A stretch of 64,000 nt of DNA from Actinomadura rayongensis (GTDB lineage: Bacteria; Actinomycetota; Actinomycetes; Streptosporangiales; Streptosporangiaceae): positions 124,001-188,000 of the forward strand of contig NZ_WUTW01000004.1 of NCBI RefSeq assembly GCF_009831215.1. Direction: 5' to 3'. The notes below the pieces were generated by a model. It was given only the letters and a program-made list of their open reading frames with translations. It searched no databases and was not told the DNA's origin. This document shows positions 54,165 through 62,714 of the stretch, one piece after another. Within the stretch, counting starts at the first letter, position 1, and every line of letters begins with the position of its first letter. Made by a program: the position numbers and the translations under genes.

Positions 54165-55313
54165 ATGGACCTGGGACTGTCGGACGAGCAGGAGGCCCTG
54201 CGCCGCCTGGCCGCCGAGTTCGTGGACCGGGAGATCGTCCCGCACGCCGCCGCGTGGGACCGCGCCGAAGAGGTCGACCGGAGCATCGTCCCCCGGCTCG
54301 GCGACCTCGGGTTCCTCGGTATGACGCTGCCCGAGGAGCACGGCGGTTCCGGCGGCGACCACCTGTCCTACTGCCTGGTGCTGGAGGAGCTGGGCCGGGG
54401 CGACTCGGCGGTGCGCGGCATCGTGTCGGTGTCGCTCGGCCTGGTCGGCAAGTCCATCGCCGCCTACGGCACCGACGAGCAGAAGCGCGACTGGCTGCCC
54501 CGCCTGACGTCCGGCGACGCGCTCGGCTGCTTCGGCCTCACCGAGCCCGGCACCGGCTCGGACGCCGCGAACCTCACCACCCGGGCCGTCCGCGACGGCG
54601 GCGACTGGCTGCTCACCGGCACCAAGATGTTCATCACCAACGGCACCTGGGCCGACGTCGCGCTCGTGTTCGCCCGCACCGGCGGGCCTGGGCACCGGGG
54701 CGTGACGGCGTTCCTCGTCCCGACCGACGCCGACGGGTTCGACGCCCGCGTCATCCACGGCAAGCTCGGGCTGCGCGGCCAGGCGACCGCCGAGATCGTC
54801 CTGGACGGCGTGCGGGTCCCCGACGCGGCGCGGCTCGGCCCCGAGGGCAAGGGCTTCACGGTCGCGATGAGCGCGCTCGCCAAGGGCCGCATGTCGGTCG
54901 CGGCGGGCTGCGTCGGCATCGCGCAGGGCTGCCTGGACGCCGCCGTCGGCTACGCCAGGGAGCGCGACCAGTTCGGGAAGCCGATCGCGTCGTACCAGCT
55001 CGTCCAGGAGCTGCTGGCGCGGATCGCCCTGGACGTGGACGCCGCGCGGCTGCTGACCTGGCGCGTCGCCGACCTGATCGACCGGGGGCAGCCGTTCGCG
55101 ACCGAGTCGTCCAAGGCCAAGCTGTTCGCCAGCGAGGCCGCGGTGCGCGCCGCCAACGACGCGCTCCAGGTGTTCGGCGGCTACGGGTACATCGACGAGT
55201 ACCCCGTCGGCAAGTACCTGCGCGACGCCCGGGTGATGACGCTCTACGAGGGCACGAGCCAGATCCAGACCCTGCTGATCGGCCGCGCGCTGACCGGGGT
55301 GAGCGCGTTCTAG
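54165..55313 (+). CDS. Acyl-CoA dehydrogenase
   Basis: 382 residues of the standard ACAD fold: 'LGLSDEQEALRRLAAEFVDREIVPHAAAWDR', 'CFGLTEPGTGSDAANLTTRAV' (FAD signature 1), 'ERDQFGKPIASYQLVQELLARIALDV', 'VFGGYGYIDEYPVGKYLRDARVMTLYEGTSQIQ' (signature 2, with the usual catalytic-base Glu in YEGTSQIQ). It oxidises an acyl-CoA to the 2-enoyl-CoA with FAD and passes electrons to ETF. Chain-length preference cannot be read. ATG at 54165 after CGGGAGCC. It is likely repressed by the divergent TetR. Confidence 0.92.
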   Translation: MDLGLSDEQEALRRLAAEFVDREIVPHAAAWDRAEEVDRSIVPRLGDLGFLGMTLPEEHGGSGGDHLSYCLVLEELGRGDSAVRGIVSVSLGLVGKSIAAYGTDEQKRDWLPRLTSGDALGCFGLTEPGTGSDAANLTTRAVRDGGDWLLTGTKMFITNGTWADVALVFARTGGPGHRGVTAFLVPTDADGFDARVIHGKLGLRGQATAEIVLDGVRVPDAARLGPEGKGFTVAMSALAKGRMSVAAGCVGIAQGCLDAAVGYARERDQFGKPIASYQLVQELLARIALDVDAARLLTWRVADLIDRGQPFATESSKAKLFASEAAVRAANDALQVFGGYGYIDEYPVGKYLRDARVMTLYEGTSQIQTLLIGRALTGVSAF

Positions 55314-55370
55314 GGCCGTCTGGCACGATGGGGGCGTCGGCAGCCCGGCCGCCCTCCCCCGGAGACCGCC

Positions 55371-56612
55371 ATGGACCGTGAACGCGTCATCGCCACCGAC
55401 ACCCCCGCCGAGACCCTTCCCGACATCGTCCCGGACGCCGGCCCGCCCGCCGGGCACCCGGCCGCGCGCGAGCTGACCGCGATCACGGCCGTCCAGGACG
55501 GCCCGCCGCACCGGCTGTGGCTGGACGAGGACGCCGGCCTGCTCCTCCACCTCGCCCCCGGCGCCCCGGCCTTACGGCGGATCCCGGTGCGCGACCCCGG
55601 CTGGAACCGCACCCTCGCCGCGCTGATGGAACGTCCGCTGGAACGGCTGGCCGCGCCCGGACGGAACTACCGCGGCCGGGCGCAGGCCGCCGCCGACCTC
55701 GGCGCGCTCGCCGACCTGTTCCGCGCCCGGCTCGTCCGGCTGCGGGCGGCCCGCGACGACCCGGCGGCGATCGTCCGGGCCGCGCTGGACCAGATCGCGC
55801 GGGCGCGCGACGAGGAGGACCGGGCCCGCCGCCGCGCGTTCCTCGGCTGGTACCTGCGGCACGCGTGCGGCGACGGCCCGGACGCCGTGGCCGCGGCGGC
55901 GGCCGTCGTCGGCGACGAGCCGGTCGGCGCGCTGCTGACGGCCTGGCCGGACTACTGCGCCGAGGTCAAGGCGATGGTGGCCGACGATGACGACGACCTG
56001 GACGAGTGGCCCGCCGCCCGGCGCCGCGCCCTCCGCCGGTACCACGAGTTCCGGACCGTCGGCCGGCGGCTGGACGGCGCCCGGGTCGCGGCGCTGCGCG
56101 CGGCCGTGCCGGACGCCGACGTCGGCCCCGGCCGCCTGCTGTTCGACCGGATGATCGACCCGGACCGCGAGGACCTCGGCTGGGACCCCGGCCGCGTCTT
56201 CGGCGACGGCTTCGACGCGGGCCTGTCGTTCGACCAGCGCGGCCCGCGCAGCGTGCGGTTCCGGCTGCCCGGCGCGCTCGCCCGGCGGGTCGAGCCGTAC
56301 CGGATCCTGTTCGGCGTCGCGCTCGCGATGCGGGACGGCGACGTCCTCGTCGAACTCGAACGCTACGAGGAGGACCGGGAGACCGAGTACGCGGGCACCG
56401 ACCCGGCGCCGTGGCTGGCCGAGCTGCTGCCGCTGCGCGCCGCGCTGCTGGACGGCGACCTGCGCGCGCTGCACCTGGCGTGGGCGCACGGCGCGCAGGA
56501 GGGCCACAACCGGGACCGGGCCGTCCGCCCGGCCGGCGCCCCGGCGCTGGACCCGGACGCGTTCACGCCCGAACTCCACGCGCTGGACCGCTTCCTCAAC
56601 GCCGCTCCCTGA
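55371..56612 (+). CDS. Protein of unknown function, 413 residues
   Basis: I do not recognise this protein. Codon composition and the clean ATG at 55371 argue that it is real. It is soluble and highly charged, with an Asp-rich run ('MVADDDDDLDEW'), helical Arg/Ala-rich segments and a C-terminal region 'APWLAELLPLRAALLDGDLRALHLAWAHG' that recalls a motif in other uncharacterised actinobacterial proteins. There is no signal peptide or membrane span. It may be monocistronic; it starts 57 bases after the acyl-CoA dehydrogenase gene and could also be co-transcribed with it. Confidence 0.65.
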   Translation: MDRERVIATDTPAETLPDIVPDAGPPAGHPAARELTAITAVQDGPPHRLWLDEDAGLLLHLAPGAPALRRIPVRDPGWNRTLAALMERPLERLAAPGRNYRGRAQAAADLGALADLFRARLVRLRAARDDPAAIVRAALDQIARARDEEDRARRRAFLGWYLRHACGDGPDAVAAAAAVVGDEPVGALLTAWPDYCAEVKAMVADDDDDLDEWPAARRRALRRYHEFRTVGRRLDGARVAALRAAVPDADVGPGRLLFDRMIDPDREDLGWDPGRVFGDGFDAGLSFDQRGPRSVRFRLPGALARRVEPYRILFGVALAMRDGDVLVELERYEEDRETEYAGTDPAPWLAELLPLRAALLDGDLRALHLAWAHGAQEGHNRDRAVRPAGAPALDPDAFTPELHALDRFLNAAP

Positions 56613-56617
56613 CCGCC

Positions 56618-56635
56618 GCGACGATCAGTCGTCGC
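56618..56635. terminator. Short hairpin between convergent genes
   Basis: GCGACGA (56618-56624) and TCGTCGC (56629-56635) around TCAG. It overlaps the end of the small minus-strand gene. Modest as a terminator. Confidence 0.4.
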
Positions 56636-56834
56636 CCGTCCAGCGCAGGACGACGAAGGGCGCGTGGCGGGACGGATGGTGCACGCGCTCGCGCGTGATG
56701 CGGTACCGCGCCCGGCCGCCGAACGCCTCGGTGGGATCGGGGACCTCGACGGCGCCGACGTCCTGCTCCACCCGGACGAGCGCGCCGTGGTACGGCCCGT
56801 CGAGGCAGAGCGCGTTCCGCTCGCCGGTGATCAC
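56625..56834 (-). CDS. Small protein of unknown function, 69 residues
   Basis: GTG at 56834 begins 'MITGERNALCLDGPYHGALVRVEQDVGAVEVPDPTEAFGGRARYRITRERVHHPSRHAPFVVLRWTGDD'-like sequence (quoted in part: 'CLDGPYHGALVRVEQ', 'YRITRERVHHPS'). The G-P-x-H-G turn followed by a basic Tyr-rich strand recalls many small uncharacterised actinomycete proteins. The ribosome site is poor. Composition is gene-like rather than shadow-like, and convergence with the 413-residue gene supports it. Function unknown. Confidence 0.5.
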   Translation of the reverse strand: MITGERNALCLDGPYHGALVRVEQDVGAVEVPDPTEAFGGRARYRITRERVHHPSRHAPFVVLRWTGDD

Positions 56835-56891
56835 GTCGCGGTGCCGCCGGACGGAGACAGAGAAGGCTCACCCATGGCGTTAATTTACCCG

Positions 56892-56903
56892 CTCACCGGT
56901 GAG
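56892..56903. promoter_or_regulatory. Palindrome upstream of the small gene
   Basis: CTCACCGGTGAG, a perfect 12-bp palindrome next to an AT-rich patch ('TTAATTTACCC') in the gap between the phosphatase gene and the small minus-strand gene. Possible operator or promoter element. Confidence 0.35.
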
Positions 56904-56942
56904 TCGCAGGACCCGGGGAAAGAATCAGGGGATCGACGGTGA

Positions 56943-58523
56943 TTAGGCCGGATCGCGGCGCATGACGATCATCGCGACGTCGTCCTCGCGGTGCCCGAAC
57001 TCGGCGATCACCCGGTCGCTGAACCGTTCCAGGTCCTCGTCCACGCCGACGGCCACGCCGCGCAGCCGTTCCAGGTTGTCGGCCAGCGAGACCCCGCGGT
57101 CCTCGATCAGCCCGTCGGTGATGAGCATGACCGTGCCGCCCGGCGGCACGACCGCCTCCTCGATCTCGATCCGCTCCGCCGGGAACCCGAGCAGCAGGCC
57201 GCCGCCCCGGCCGTAGCTGGCCGCGCCGTCGGCGACGAACAGCGGCGGGAGGTGCCCGGCGCTCGCCACCCGCAGCCGTCCCGTCGCGGGGTCCAGCGTC
57301 ATGAGGCAGACGGTCGCGGTCTGGTCGTCGTGGTAGCGCTGCATCACGCCGTTGAGCAGCCGCAGGATCGTCTCGCCGTCGTGGCCCTCGTCGGCGAACG
57401 CCCGCAGCGCGTGCCGGATCTCGGCCATCACGGTCGCCGCGACCAGCGAGTGCCCCTGCACGTCCCCGATCGCGATGAGGACGTGGTCGCCGCGGTCCAG
57501 CACCTCGTAGAAGTCGCCGCCGACCTCGGCCTGGTCGCTCGCGGGCTCGTACCGGACGGCGAACTCCCACCCCGGCACCGACGGCCGCCGCGCGGGCAGC
57601 AGGCTGCGCTGGAGCGTCAGCGAGATCAGGTGCTGCTCGGTGAAGGACCGCATGGCCTCCATCGCGAGGGCGAGCGTCTGCCCGAGCTGGCGCAGCAGGT
57701 CCAGGTCCTCCTGGCCGGGGACGCCCTCGACGTGGATCGCCACGCAGATCGGCGGCCGGCCCCGCTTCACCCGCGACAGCACGAGCGCGACGTCGCCGTC
57801 CACCACCGTGTCGGGGACGAGGGCCTTCCAGCGCGGGCCGTCCAGCGGCAGCACCTTCGTCCCGGTGGCCTCGCCGAGGTCGGTCAGCGACGTGAGCCGC
57901 TCGAACCGCTCCGGCGAGCAGTGCCGGAACTCCGGGCCCGCGCGGTGCCCGACCGTCCGGCGGACGCGGCCGTCCGGCGGCATCAGGAACACCGACGCGG
58001 GCACGTCGAAGATGTCGTAGGCGCTGTCGGCCGCGACGAGCGCCAGCTCCTCGAACGTCTCGGCGGCGTTGACGGCCAGGGAGTGCCGGGTCAGCGCGGC
58101 CGTCCGCGCGGCCAGCCGCTCGGCGCGGCGCAGCGCCCCGTAGTACCGCAGCATCGCCTCGACGGTCGCGAGGAACTCGGTCGGGTCGATCGGGTCGGTG
58201 AGGTAGGCGTCGGCGCCGCGCCGCAGCCCGTGGGCGCGGTCGGTGGTCTCCACGGCCGTCGCGGAGATGTGGATGACGGGCGTGGACGCGGTCGCGGGAT
58301 CGGAGCGGATCCGCTCGCAGACCTCGACGCCGCTCATGTCGGGCAGCCGGACGTCCAGCACGACGAGGTCCACGGCGTGCTCGGCCAGCCGCTTCCAGGT
58401 CTCGGCCGCCGACGCCGCCTCGACCACGGTGTGCCCGGCGCGGCGCAGCCAGCTTCCGATGATGTAGCGCTTGGTGTCGTTGTCGTCGACGACCAGCGCG
58501 GTGACCGATTCGTTCCGGCTCAC
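56943..58523 (-). CDS. Response regulator-GAF-PP2C (SpoIIE/RsbU-type) phosphatase
   Basis: 526 residues. Receiver domain about 1-125 ('ALVVDDNDTKRYIIGSWLRRAGHTVVEAASAAETWKRL', phospho-acceptor Asp in 'LVVLDVRLPDMSG', but the usual Lys near the end reads 'YLTDPIDPTEF'). A GAF-like middle (about 150-290) is followed by a SpoIIE phosphatase domain ('EVGGDFYEVLDRGDHVLIAIGDVQGHSLVAATVMAEIRHALRAF', 'SAGHLPPLFV', 'LITDGLIEDRG', 'EDDVAMIVMRR'). It probably dephosphorylates an anti-sigma antagonist or STAS protein. GTG at 58523 overlaps the kinase stop. Last gene of the stressosome operon. Confidence 0.88.
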   Translation of the reverse strand: MSRNESVTALVVDDNDTKRYIIGSWLRRAGHTVVEAASAAETWKRLAEHAVDLVVLDVRLPDMSGVEVCERIRSDPATASTPVIHISATAVETTDRAHGLRRGADAYLTDPIDPTEFLATVEAMLRYYGALRRAERLAARTAALTRHSLAVNAAETFEELALVAADSAYDIFDVPASVFLMPPDGRVRRTVGHRAGPEFRHCSPERFERLTSLTDLGEATGTKVLPLDGPRWKALVPDTVVDGDVALVLSRVKRGRPPICVAIHVEGVPGQEDLDLLRQLGQTLALAMEAMRSFTEQHLISLTLQRSLLPARRPSVPGWEFAVRYEPASDQAEVGGDFYEVLDRGDHVLIAIGDVQGHSLVAATVMAEIRHALRAFADEGHDGETILRLLNGVMQRYHDDQTATVCLMTLDPATGRLRVASAGHLPPLFVADGAASYGRGGGLLLGFPAERIEIEEAVVPPGGTVMLITDGLIEDRGVSLADNLERLRGVAVGVDEDLERFSDRVIAEFGHREDDVAMIVMRRDPA

Positions 58524-59845
58524 GTCGCTCCTCCTCCTTCCGCGCGCGGCAGTACCAGTGTGACGGTCGTGCCCTCGCCGAGCACGCTGTCCAGCAGCAG
58601 GTCGCCGCCCAGGATCCGGGCGAGCCGCCGCGCGTACGCCAGCCCCAGGCCCGTGCCGCCGCCCCCGGCGCCCGGCACCTGGTAGAACTCCTCGAACACG
58701 CGCTCGCGGTCGGCCTCGGGGATGCCCCGGCCGGTGTCGGCGACGACGAAGACGACCCGTCCCGGCTCGGCCCGGACGGTCGCCCGCACCTCGCCCGCGT
58801 CGGTGAACTTCAGCCCGTTGGCCAGCACGTTCCGCAGCACGCGCGTCAGCATGGTCTCGTCGGTGACGAGGACGTCCGGCGCCCGCGCGGTGTCCACCAC
58901 CAGCGCCACGCCCGACTGCTCGGCCATCGGCGCCAGCAGCCCGGCCAGCCGGTCGAGCAGCGCGGGCACGTCCACCAGGGCCGGATGCGGCTCCAGCAGC
59001 CCGCGCTCGGCCTTGGCCATGTCCAGCAGCTCGTTGACCAGCGACAACATTGTCGCACCCGCTTCGGTGATCAGGCCGAGCTGGTGCCGCTGCTCGGCGG
59101 TGAGCGGGTCGGCGGCCGGGTCCAGCAGCAGCCGGGCCAGCCCGATGATCCCGTTCACCGGCGTCCGCAGCTCGTGGCTGATCGTCGCCCAGAACCGGCT
59201 CTGGGCCTCGCTCGCGTCGACCAGCAGGTCGGACTTCTCCTCCAGCTCGGCGTACAGCGCGACGACGCCCCGGTTCGTCTCCTCCAGCTCGGCGGAGATC
59301 TCGTTGTAGAGCGCGAGCACGCCCCGGTTGGTGTCCTCCAGCTCGGCGTTCAGGGACCGCAGCTCCTCGCTCTGCCGCCGCACCTCCGCCAGCGCCTCGA
59401 CCAGGTCGGCGTTGCGGGTGCGCAGTTCCTCCAGCGCCGGGAGCGGCACGAGCCGTTCCAGCCGGACGCGCAGCGGGCCGAGCACCGCCGGGCCGGGGCG
59501 GCGTGCGCCCGGCGGCAGGCGCTTGACGAGCCGGACGTTCGCGTCGTCCTCGACGACCTCGTCCATCAGCCGGACGCCCGCCCGGACGCCCGAGCCCGAC
59601 GGCCCGCCGCCCGGCCCGCGCGCCAGGTCGATCACCAGCGCGCCGTCGTCGAGCCGGAACGTCACCGCCGCGCCGCCGCCGGACTGGAACAGGTCGCGGC
59701 CCATCTCGCTCAGCGCCGTCGCGACGCGGACCTGGTCCGGCGCGTCCAGCCCGACGGCGACGGCGACCGCCCGGCCCGCCTGGCGCAGCGCGACGACGCC
59801 CGCCTCGTCCACGACGTCGAACCGCAGGAGCACGACGGCCGTCAT
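58520..59845 (-). CDS. Histidine kinase with N-terminal anti-sigma-type ATPase-like region and coiled coil
   Basis: 441 residues. Residues 1-90 ('VLLRFDVVDEAGVVALRQAGRAVAVAVGLDAPDQVRVATALSEMGRDLF') resemble an RsbT-like ATPase fold. A coiled coil (about 135-205, with twin 'LEETNRGVVALYxE' and 'LEDTNRGVLALYNE' repeats) follows. Then HisKA ('WATISHELRTPVNGIIGLARLLL', phospho-His) and HATPase_c ('VLANGLKFTDAGEV', 'VADTGRGIPEADRERVFEEFYQV', 'GTGLGLAYARRLARILGGDL'). Cytosolic. It overlaps both neighbours by ATGA/GTGA and likely phosphorylates the adjacent receiver-phosphatase. Confidence 0.87.
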   Translation of the reverse strand: MTAVVLLRFDVVDEAGVVALRQAGRAVAVAVGLDAPDQVRVATALSEMGRDLFQSGGGAAVTFRLDDGALVIDLARGPGGGPSGSGVRAGVRLMDEVVEDDANVRLVKRLPPGARRPGPAVLGPLRVRLERLVPLPALEELRTRNADLVEALAEVRRQSEELRSLNAELEDTNRGVLALYNEISAELEETNRGVVALYAELEEKSDLLVDASEAQSRFWATISHELRTPVNGIIGLARLLLDPAADPLTAEQRHQLGLITEAGATMLSLVNELLDMAKAERGLLEPHPALVDVPALLDRLAGLLAPMAEQSGVALVVDTARAPDVLVTDETMLTRVLRNVLANGLKFTDAGEVRATVRAEPGRVVFVVADTGRGIPEADRERVFEEFYQVPGAGGGGTGLGLAYARRLARILGGDLLLDSVLGEGTTVTLVLPRAEGGGAT

Positions 59846-60885
59846 CGCCGCCTCGCCCCGATCACCAGCACCGAGCGGTCGTCGTGCCGCGTCCCGGCGT
59901 CGCGCAGCAGCGCCGCCGCCGCGAGCAGCGGGTCCCGGCCGAGCAGGTCCGGGCGGGACGACAGGTCCCACCGGTCGGTCAGCCCGTCGGAGTGCAGCAC
60001 CACCGCCGCGCCCGTCGGCAGGTCGTACACGTGCTCGCGGAACCCGCGGCCCCGCACCCCGGCGATCCCGGGCGTCGAGATCATGCCCTGGCGGCGGCCC
60101 GGGGCGACGACCCAGCCCGCGACGTTCCCGAGGCCCGCGAACACCACGCGGCGCGCCGCCGGGTCGACGGTGACGGCCGCGACCGCGCCGCCGCGCGTCC
60201 CGGCCAGCGCCCGGTGGATCCGGTCCAGCAGCGCGCCCGGCGCGGTCGGCGCGTCGATCCCGCGCACCGCGCGGACCGCCTCGGCCGCCGCCCGCGCGGC
60301 GAGCGGCCCGTGCCCGAGGCCGTCGCACAGGATCGCGTGGACGACGCCGTCCAGCTCCCGCGCCGCGTAGGCGTCGCCGCACTCCTCCTCGCCGTCCAGC
60401 GGCCGGGTCAGCCCGGCGAACGGCGGGTCGGCCGGCGGCGCGCCGCCCGGCTGCCGGAACCGCGCGAACAGGATCGTGCCCTCGCCCGGACGGGACTGCA
60501 GGCCCGCGTCGTCGGCGAGCCGCCCGATCATGCCGAGGCCGATGCCGAGCGAGCCGCTGGTGGACACGCCGTCGCGCAGGGACTCGGGCACGTCGGCCAT
60601 CCCGGGCCCCCGGTCGACGCTGACGAACTCCAGCGTGGCCCGCTCGCCGCCGCGCACCACGCGCACCAGCATCTCGCCGCGTCCGGCGTGCTTGACGAGG
60701 TTCGTCGCCGCCTCGGTCGCCGCGAGCCGCACGTGCTCCAGGCGCTCGTCGGCGAACCCGAGCCGCTCGGCCAGCGCCGTGGCCCGGCGCCGCACCCCGG
60801 CGGGCGCGCTCGTCTCCTCCACCCGCGCCCACACCGACTCGCCGGCGGACGGGCTGACCGACCAGCCGCCGGTCAGCGCGGCCAC
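59842..60885 (-). CDS. HATPase-PP2C fusion (RsbT/W-like ATPase with RsbX-like phosphatase)
   Basis: 347 residues from GTG at 60885, inside the rsbT end. Residues about 10-135 are an anti-sigma-type ATPase ('RLAATEAATNLVKHAGRGEMLVRV', 'VDRGPGMADV', 'SLGIGLGMIGRLADDAG'). Residues about 150-345 are an RsbX-like PP2C ('HAILCDGLGHGPLAARAAAEAVRAV', 'VTVDPAARRVVFAGLGNVAGWVV', 'VVLHSDGLTDRWDLSSR', 'DDRSVLVIGARR'). RsbX resets the stressosome by dephosphorylating RsbS/RsbR. The fusion is common in stand-alone stressosome loci. Confidence 0.87.
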   Translation of the reverse strand: MAALTGGWSVSPSAGESVWARVEETSAPAGVRRRATALAERLGFADERLEHVRLAATEAATNLVKHAGRGEMLVRVVRGGERATLEFVSVDRGPGMADVPESLRDGVSTSGSLGIGLGMIGRLADDAGLQSRPGEGTILFARFRQPGGAPPADPPFAGLTRPLDGEEECGDAYAARELDGVVHAILCDGLGHGPLAARAAAEAVRAVRGIDAPTAPGALLDRIHRALAGTRGGAVAAVTVDPAARRVVFAGLGNVAGWVVAPGRRQGMISTPGIAGVRGRGFREHVYDLPTGAAVVLHSDGLTDRWDLSSRPDLLGRDPLLAAAALLRDAGTRHDDRSVLVIGARRR

Positions 60886-61286
60886 TTGGTCACCGTCACG
60901 GTCGTGCCCGCGCCGGGCTCGGTGCGCAGCTCGAACTCGTCCACCAGGCGGCGCGCGCCGGGCAGGCCGAGGCCGAGGCCGCCGCCGCTCGTCCAGCCCT
61001 CGGTGAGCGCCTGGTCGACGTCGGGGATGCCCGGACCGTCGTCGGTGAACGTGATGCGGACGCCGGGGCGGCGGCCCGCCCGCGCGGCCGACTCCACCCG
61101 CGCCGACCCGCCGCCGCCGTGGATGAGCGTGTTGCGGGCCAGCTCGCTCGCCGCGGTGACGATCTTGGTCTGGTCGACCAGCGACAGCCCGGCCGCCGCG
61201 GCGGCCGTCCGCACGAGCTGCCGGACGCGCACCACGTCGTCGTTGGACGCGATCGTGATCTCGCCGCCCGTCGTGTCGGGCGTCAC
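60873..61286 (-). CDS. rsbT: RsbT-like serine/threonine kinase (stressosome switch kinase)
   Basis: 137 residues: 'SNDDVVRVRQLVRTAAAAAGLSLVDQTKIVTAASELARNTLIHGGGG', 'VRITFTDDGPGIPDVDQALTEGWTSGGGLGLGLPGARRLVDEFEL'. This is the RsbT subgroup of GHKL kinases, which phosphorylates RsbS and RsbR when stress is sensed and is then released to activate a PP2C partner. GTG at 61286 overlaps the rsbS stop (GTGA). The gene order R-S-T-X matches other stressosomes. Confidence 0.92.
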   Translation of the reverse strand: MTPDTTGGEITIASNDDVVRVRQLVRTAAAAAGLSLVDQTKIVTAASELARNTLIHGGGGSARVESAARAGRRPGVRITFTDDGPGIPDVDQALTEGWTSGGGLGLGLPGARRLVDEFELRTEPGAGTTVTVTKWPR

Positions 61287-61654
61287 CGGCCGTCCGCGCC
61301 GGGCACGGCCACGCCGAGCAGACGCATGCCCTTTTCCAGGTCCAGGGCGGTGCGCACACCGCCCAGCGACAGGCCGAGCTCGACCAGCGTGATCGCGACC
61401 GCCGGCCGCATCCCCACCACGACGGTCTCGGCGTCCATCAGCCGGGACATCGCGGCGATCGTGGCGAACATCCGCCCGATGAAGGAGTCCACGACGTCGA
61501 CGGCGGTGATGTCGATGATCACGCCGCGCGCGCCGGTCCGGGTGATCCGGTCGGCCAGGTCCTCCTGGAGCGCGAGGACGGTCTGGTCCTCCAGGTCGAT
61601 CTGGATCGAGACCAGCAGCACGGCGCCGATCTTGAGAATCGGCACGCGGTCCAT
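61283..61654 (-). CDS. rsbS: RsbS-like STAS protein (stressosome scaffold)
   Basis: 123 residues, a single STAS domain: 'VPILKIGAVLLVSIQIDLEDQTVLALQEDLADRITRTGARGVIIDITAVDVVDSFIGRMFATIAAMSRLMDAETVVVGM'. The Ser in 'VVDSFIGRM' is the RsbT target. It forms the stressosome core with RsbR. Its ATG overlaps the rsbR stop by one base. Confidence 0.92.
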   Translation of the reverse strand: MDRVPILKIGAVLLVSIQIDLEDQTVLALQEDLADRITRTGARGVIIDITAVDVVDSFIGRMFATIAAMSRLMDAETVVVGMRPAVAITLVELGLSLGGVRTALDLEKGMRLLGVAVPGADGR

Positions 61655-62502
61655 CAGTCGCCGTCCTCGATGCGGACGCCGCGCCGGCGCAGCGTGTAGG
61701 CGAGCGCGTCCGCCAGCGTGGCCTTGGTGACGATGTCGCCGAACTCGATGCCGAGGCCGACGATCGTCTGGGCGATCTGCGGGCGGATGCCGGAGATCAC
61801 GCAGTCGGTGCCCATCAGCCGCGCCGCCATCACGGTCTTGAGCAGGTGCTGGGCGACCTCGGTGTCCACGGCGGGCACGCCGGTGATGTCGATCACCGCG
61901 AACTCCGAGCCGGTGTCGACCAGCATCTGGAGCAGCGACTCCATGACGACCTGGGTGCGGGCCGAGTCCAGCGTGCCGACGAGCGGGACGCCGAGGATCC
62001 CGTCCCACAGCTTCACCACCGGCGTCGACAGCTCCAGGAGCTGCTCCGCCTGGTCGACGATCACCTGCTCGCGCTCGGCGGCGTAGGTCTCGAAGGTGAC
62101 GAGGCCGAGGTCGTCCACGAACGCGGAGAACGGGACGAAGCCCGCATATCCGGCGCCGTCGGCCTCGATCGCCTCCAGCACGGCCTGCTTGAGCGCGAAC
62201 ACGCCGACGGCCGTCTCGGTCGGACTGAAGCCCTGCCGCGCCCGGCCGCGCGAGATCTCCGCCAGCGCGGCCCGCAGCTCGCCGCGCTCGGCGCCGTCCG
62301 CGTCGTCCAGGGCGCGGACGAGCAGGTCGAACAGCTCGGCCAGCTCGGCCCGCAGCTCCCGCTCGGTGATCCGGCCGCGCACGTTCCCTGCGACCAGTTC
62401 CACCCACCGGTCCAGGACGCGCCCGGCGTCGGCCCGCAGGAGCTTCGCCATCGGGGCCGTCGCACCCGCCGCCTCTGTCGCCAAACCCCGCTCCTCCGCC
62501 AT
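61654..62502 (-). CDS. rsbR: RsbR-like stressosome sensor (RsbRD_N plus STAS)
   Basis: 282 residues from ATG at 62502. The N-terminal 150 ('LLRADAGRVLDRWVELVAGNVRGRITERELRAELAELFDLLVRAL') resemble the RsbRD_N helical domain rather than globin or LOV domains. The C-terminal STAS domain ('TPVVKLWDGILGVPLVGTLDSARTQVVMESLLQMLVDTGSEFAVIDITGVPAVDTEVAQHLLKTVMAARLMGTDCVISGIRPQIAQTIVGLG') has the conserved Thr sites. The sensed signal is unknown. First gene of the six-gene operon. Confidence 0.9.
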   Translation of the reverse strand: MAEERGLATEAAGATAPMAKLLRADAGRVLDRWVELVAGNVRGRITERELRAELAELFDLLVRALDDADGAERGELRAALAEISRGRARQGFSPTETAVGVFALKQAVLEAIEADGAGYAGFVPFSAFVDDLGLVTFETYAAEREQVIVDQAEQLLELSTPVVKLWDGILGVPLVGTLDSARTQVVMESLLQMLVDTGSEFAVIDITGVPAVDTEVAQHLLKTVMAARLMGTDCVISGIRPQIAQTIVGLGIEFGDIVTKATLADALAYTLRRRGVRIEDGD

Positions 62503-62526
62503 TTCGTCCGTTCTGTCCGGACACGC

Positions 62527-62558
62527 TCTCCGGCGGGAAGCGTACCGCCCGCCGGAGA
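62527..62558 (-). promoter_or_regulatory. Hairpin in the leader or promoter region of rsbR
   Basis: Arms TCTCCGGCGGG (62527-62537) and CCCGCCGGAGA (62548-62558) pair exactly around ten bases, 25 bases upstream of the rsbR ATG. It could be an operator or a leader hairpin. I see no clear sigma-B-type promoter next to it. Confidence 0.45.
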
Positions 62559-62714
62559 CCGTCCGGTCCGACGTCCTTCTCTCCACCTCGTGCGTTTTCA
62601 CACCTCTCGCCAGGGAACACTTCCCGATCCGCACGTCCCGGAAGCCTGCGGTTGCCCCGTGCGTCCCGAGGGCATCATCCGGACGGTCCCACCCCAGGGA
62701 AGGCGGGTCACGCC

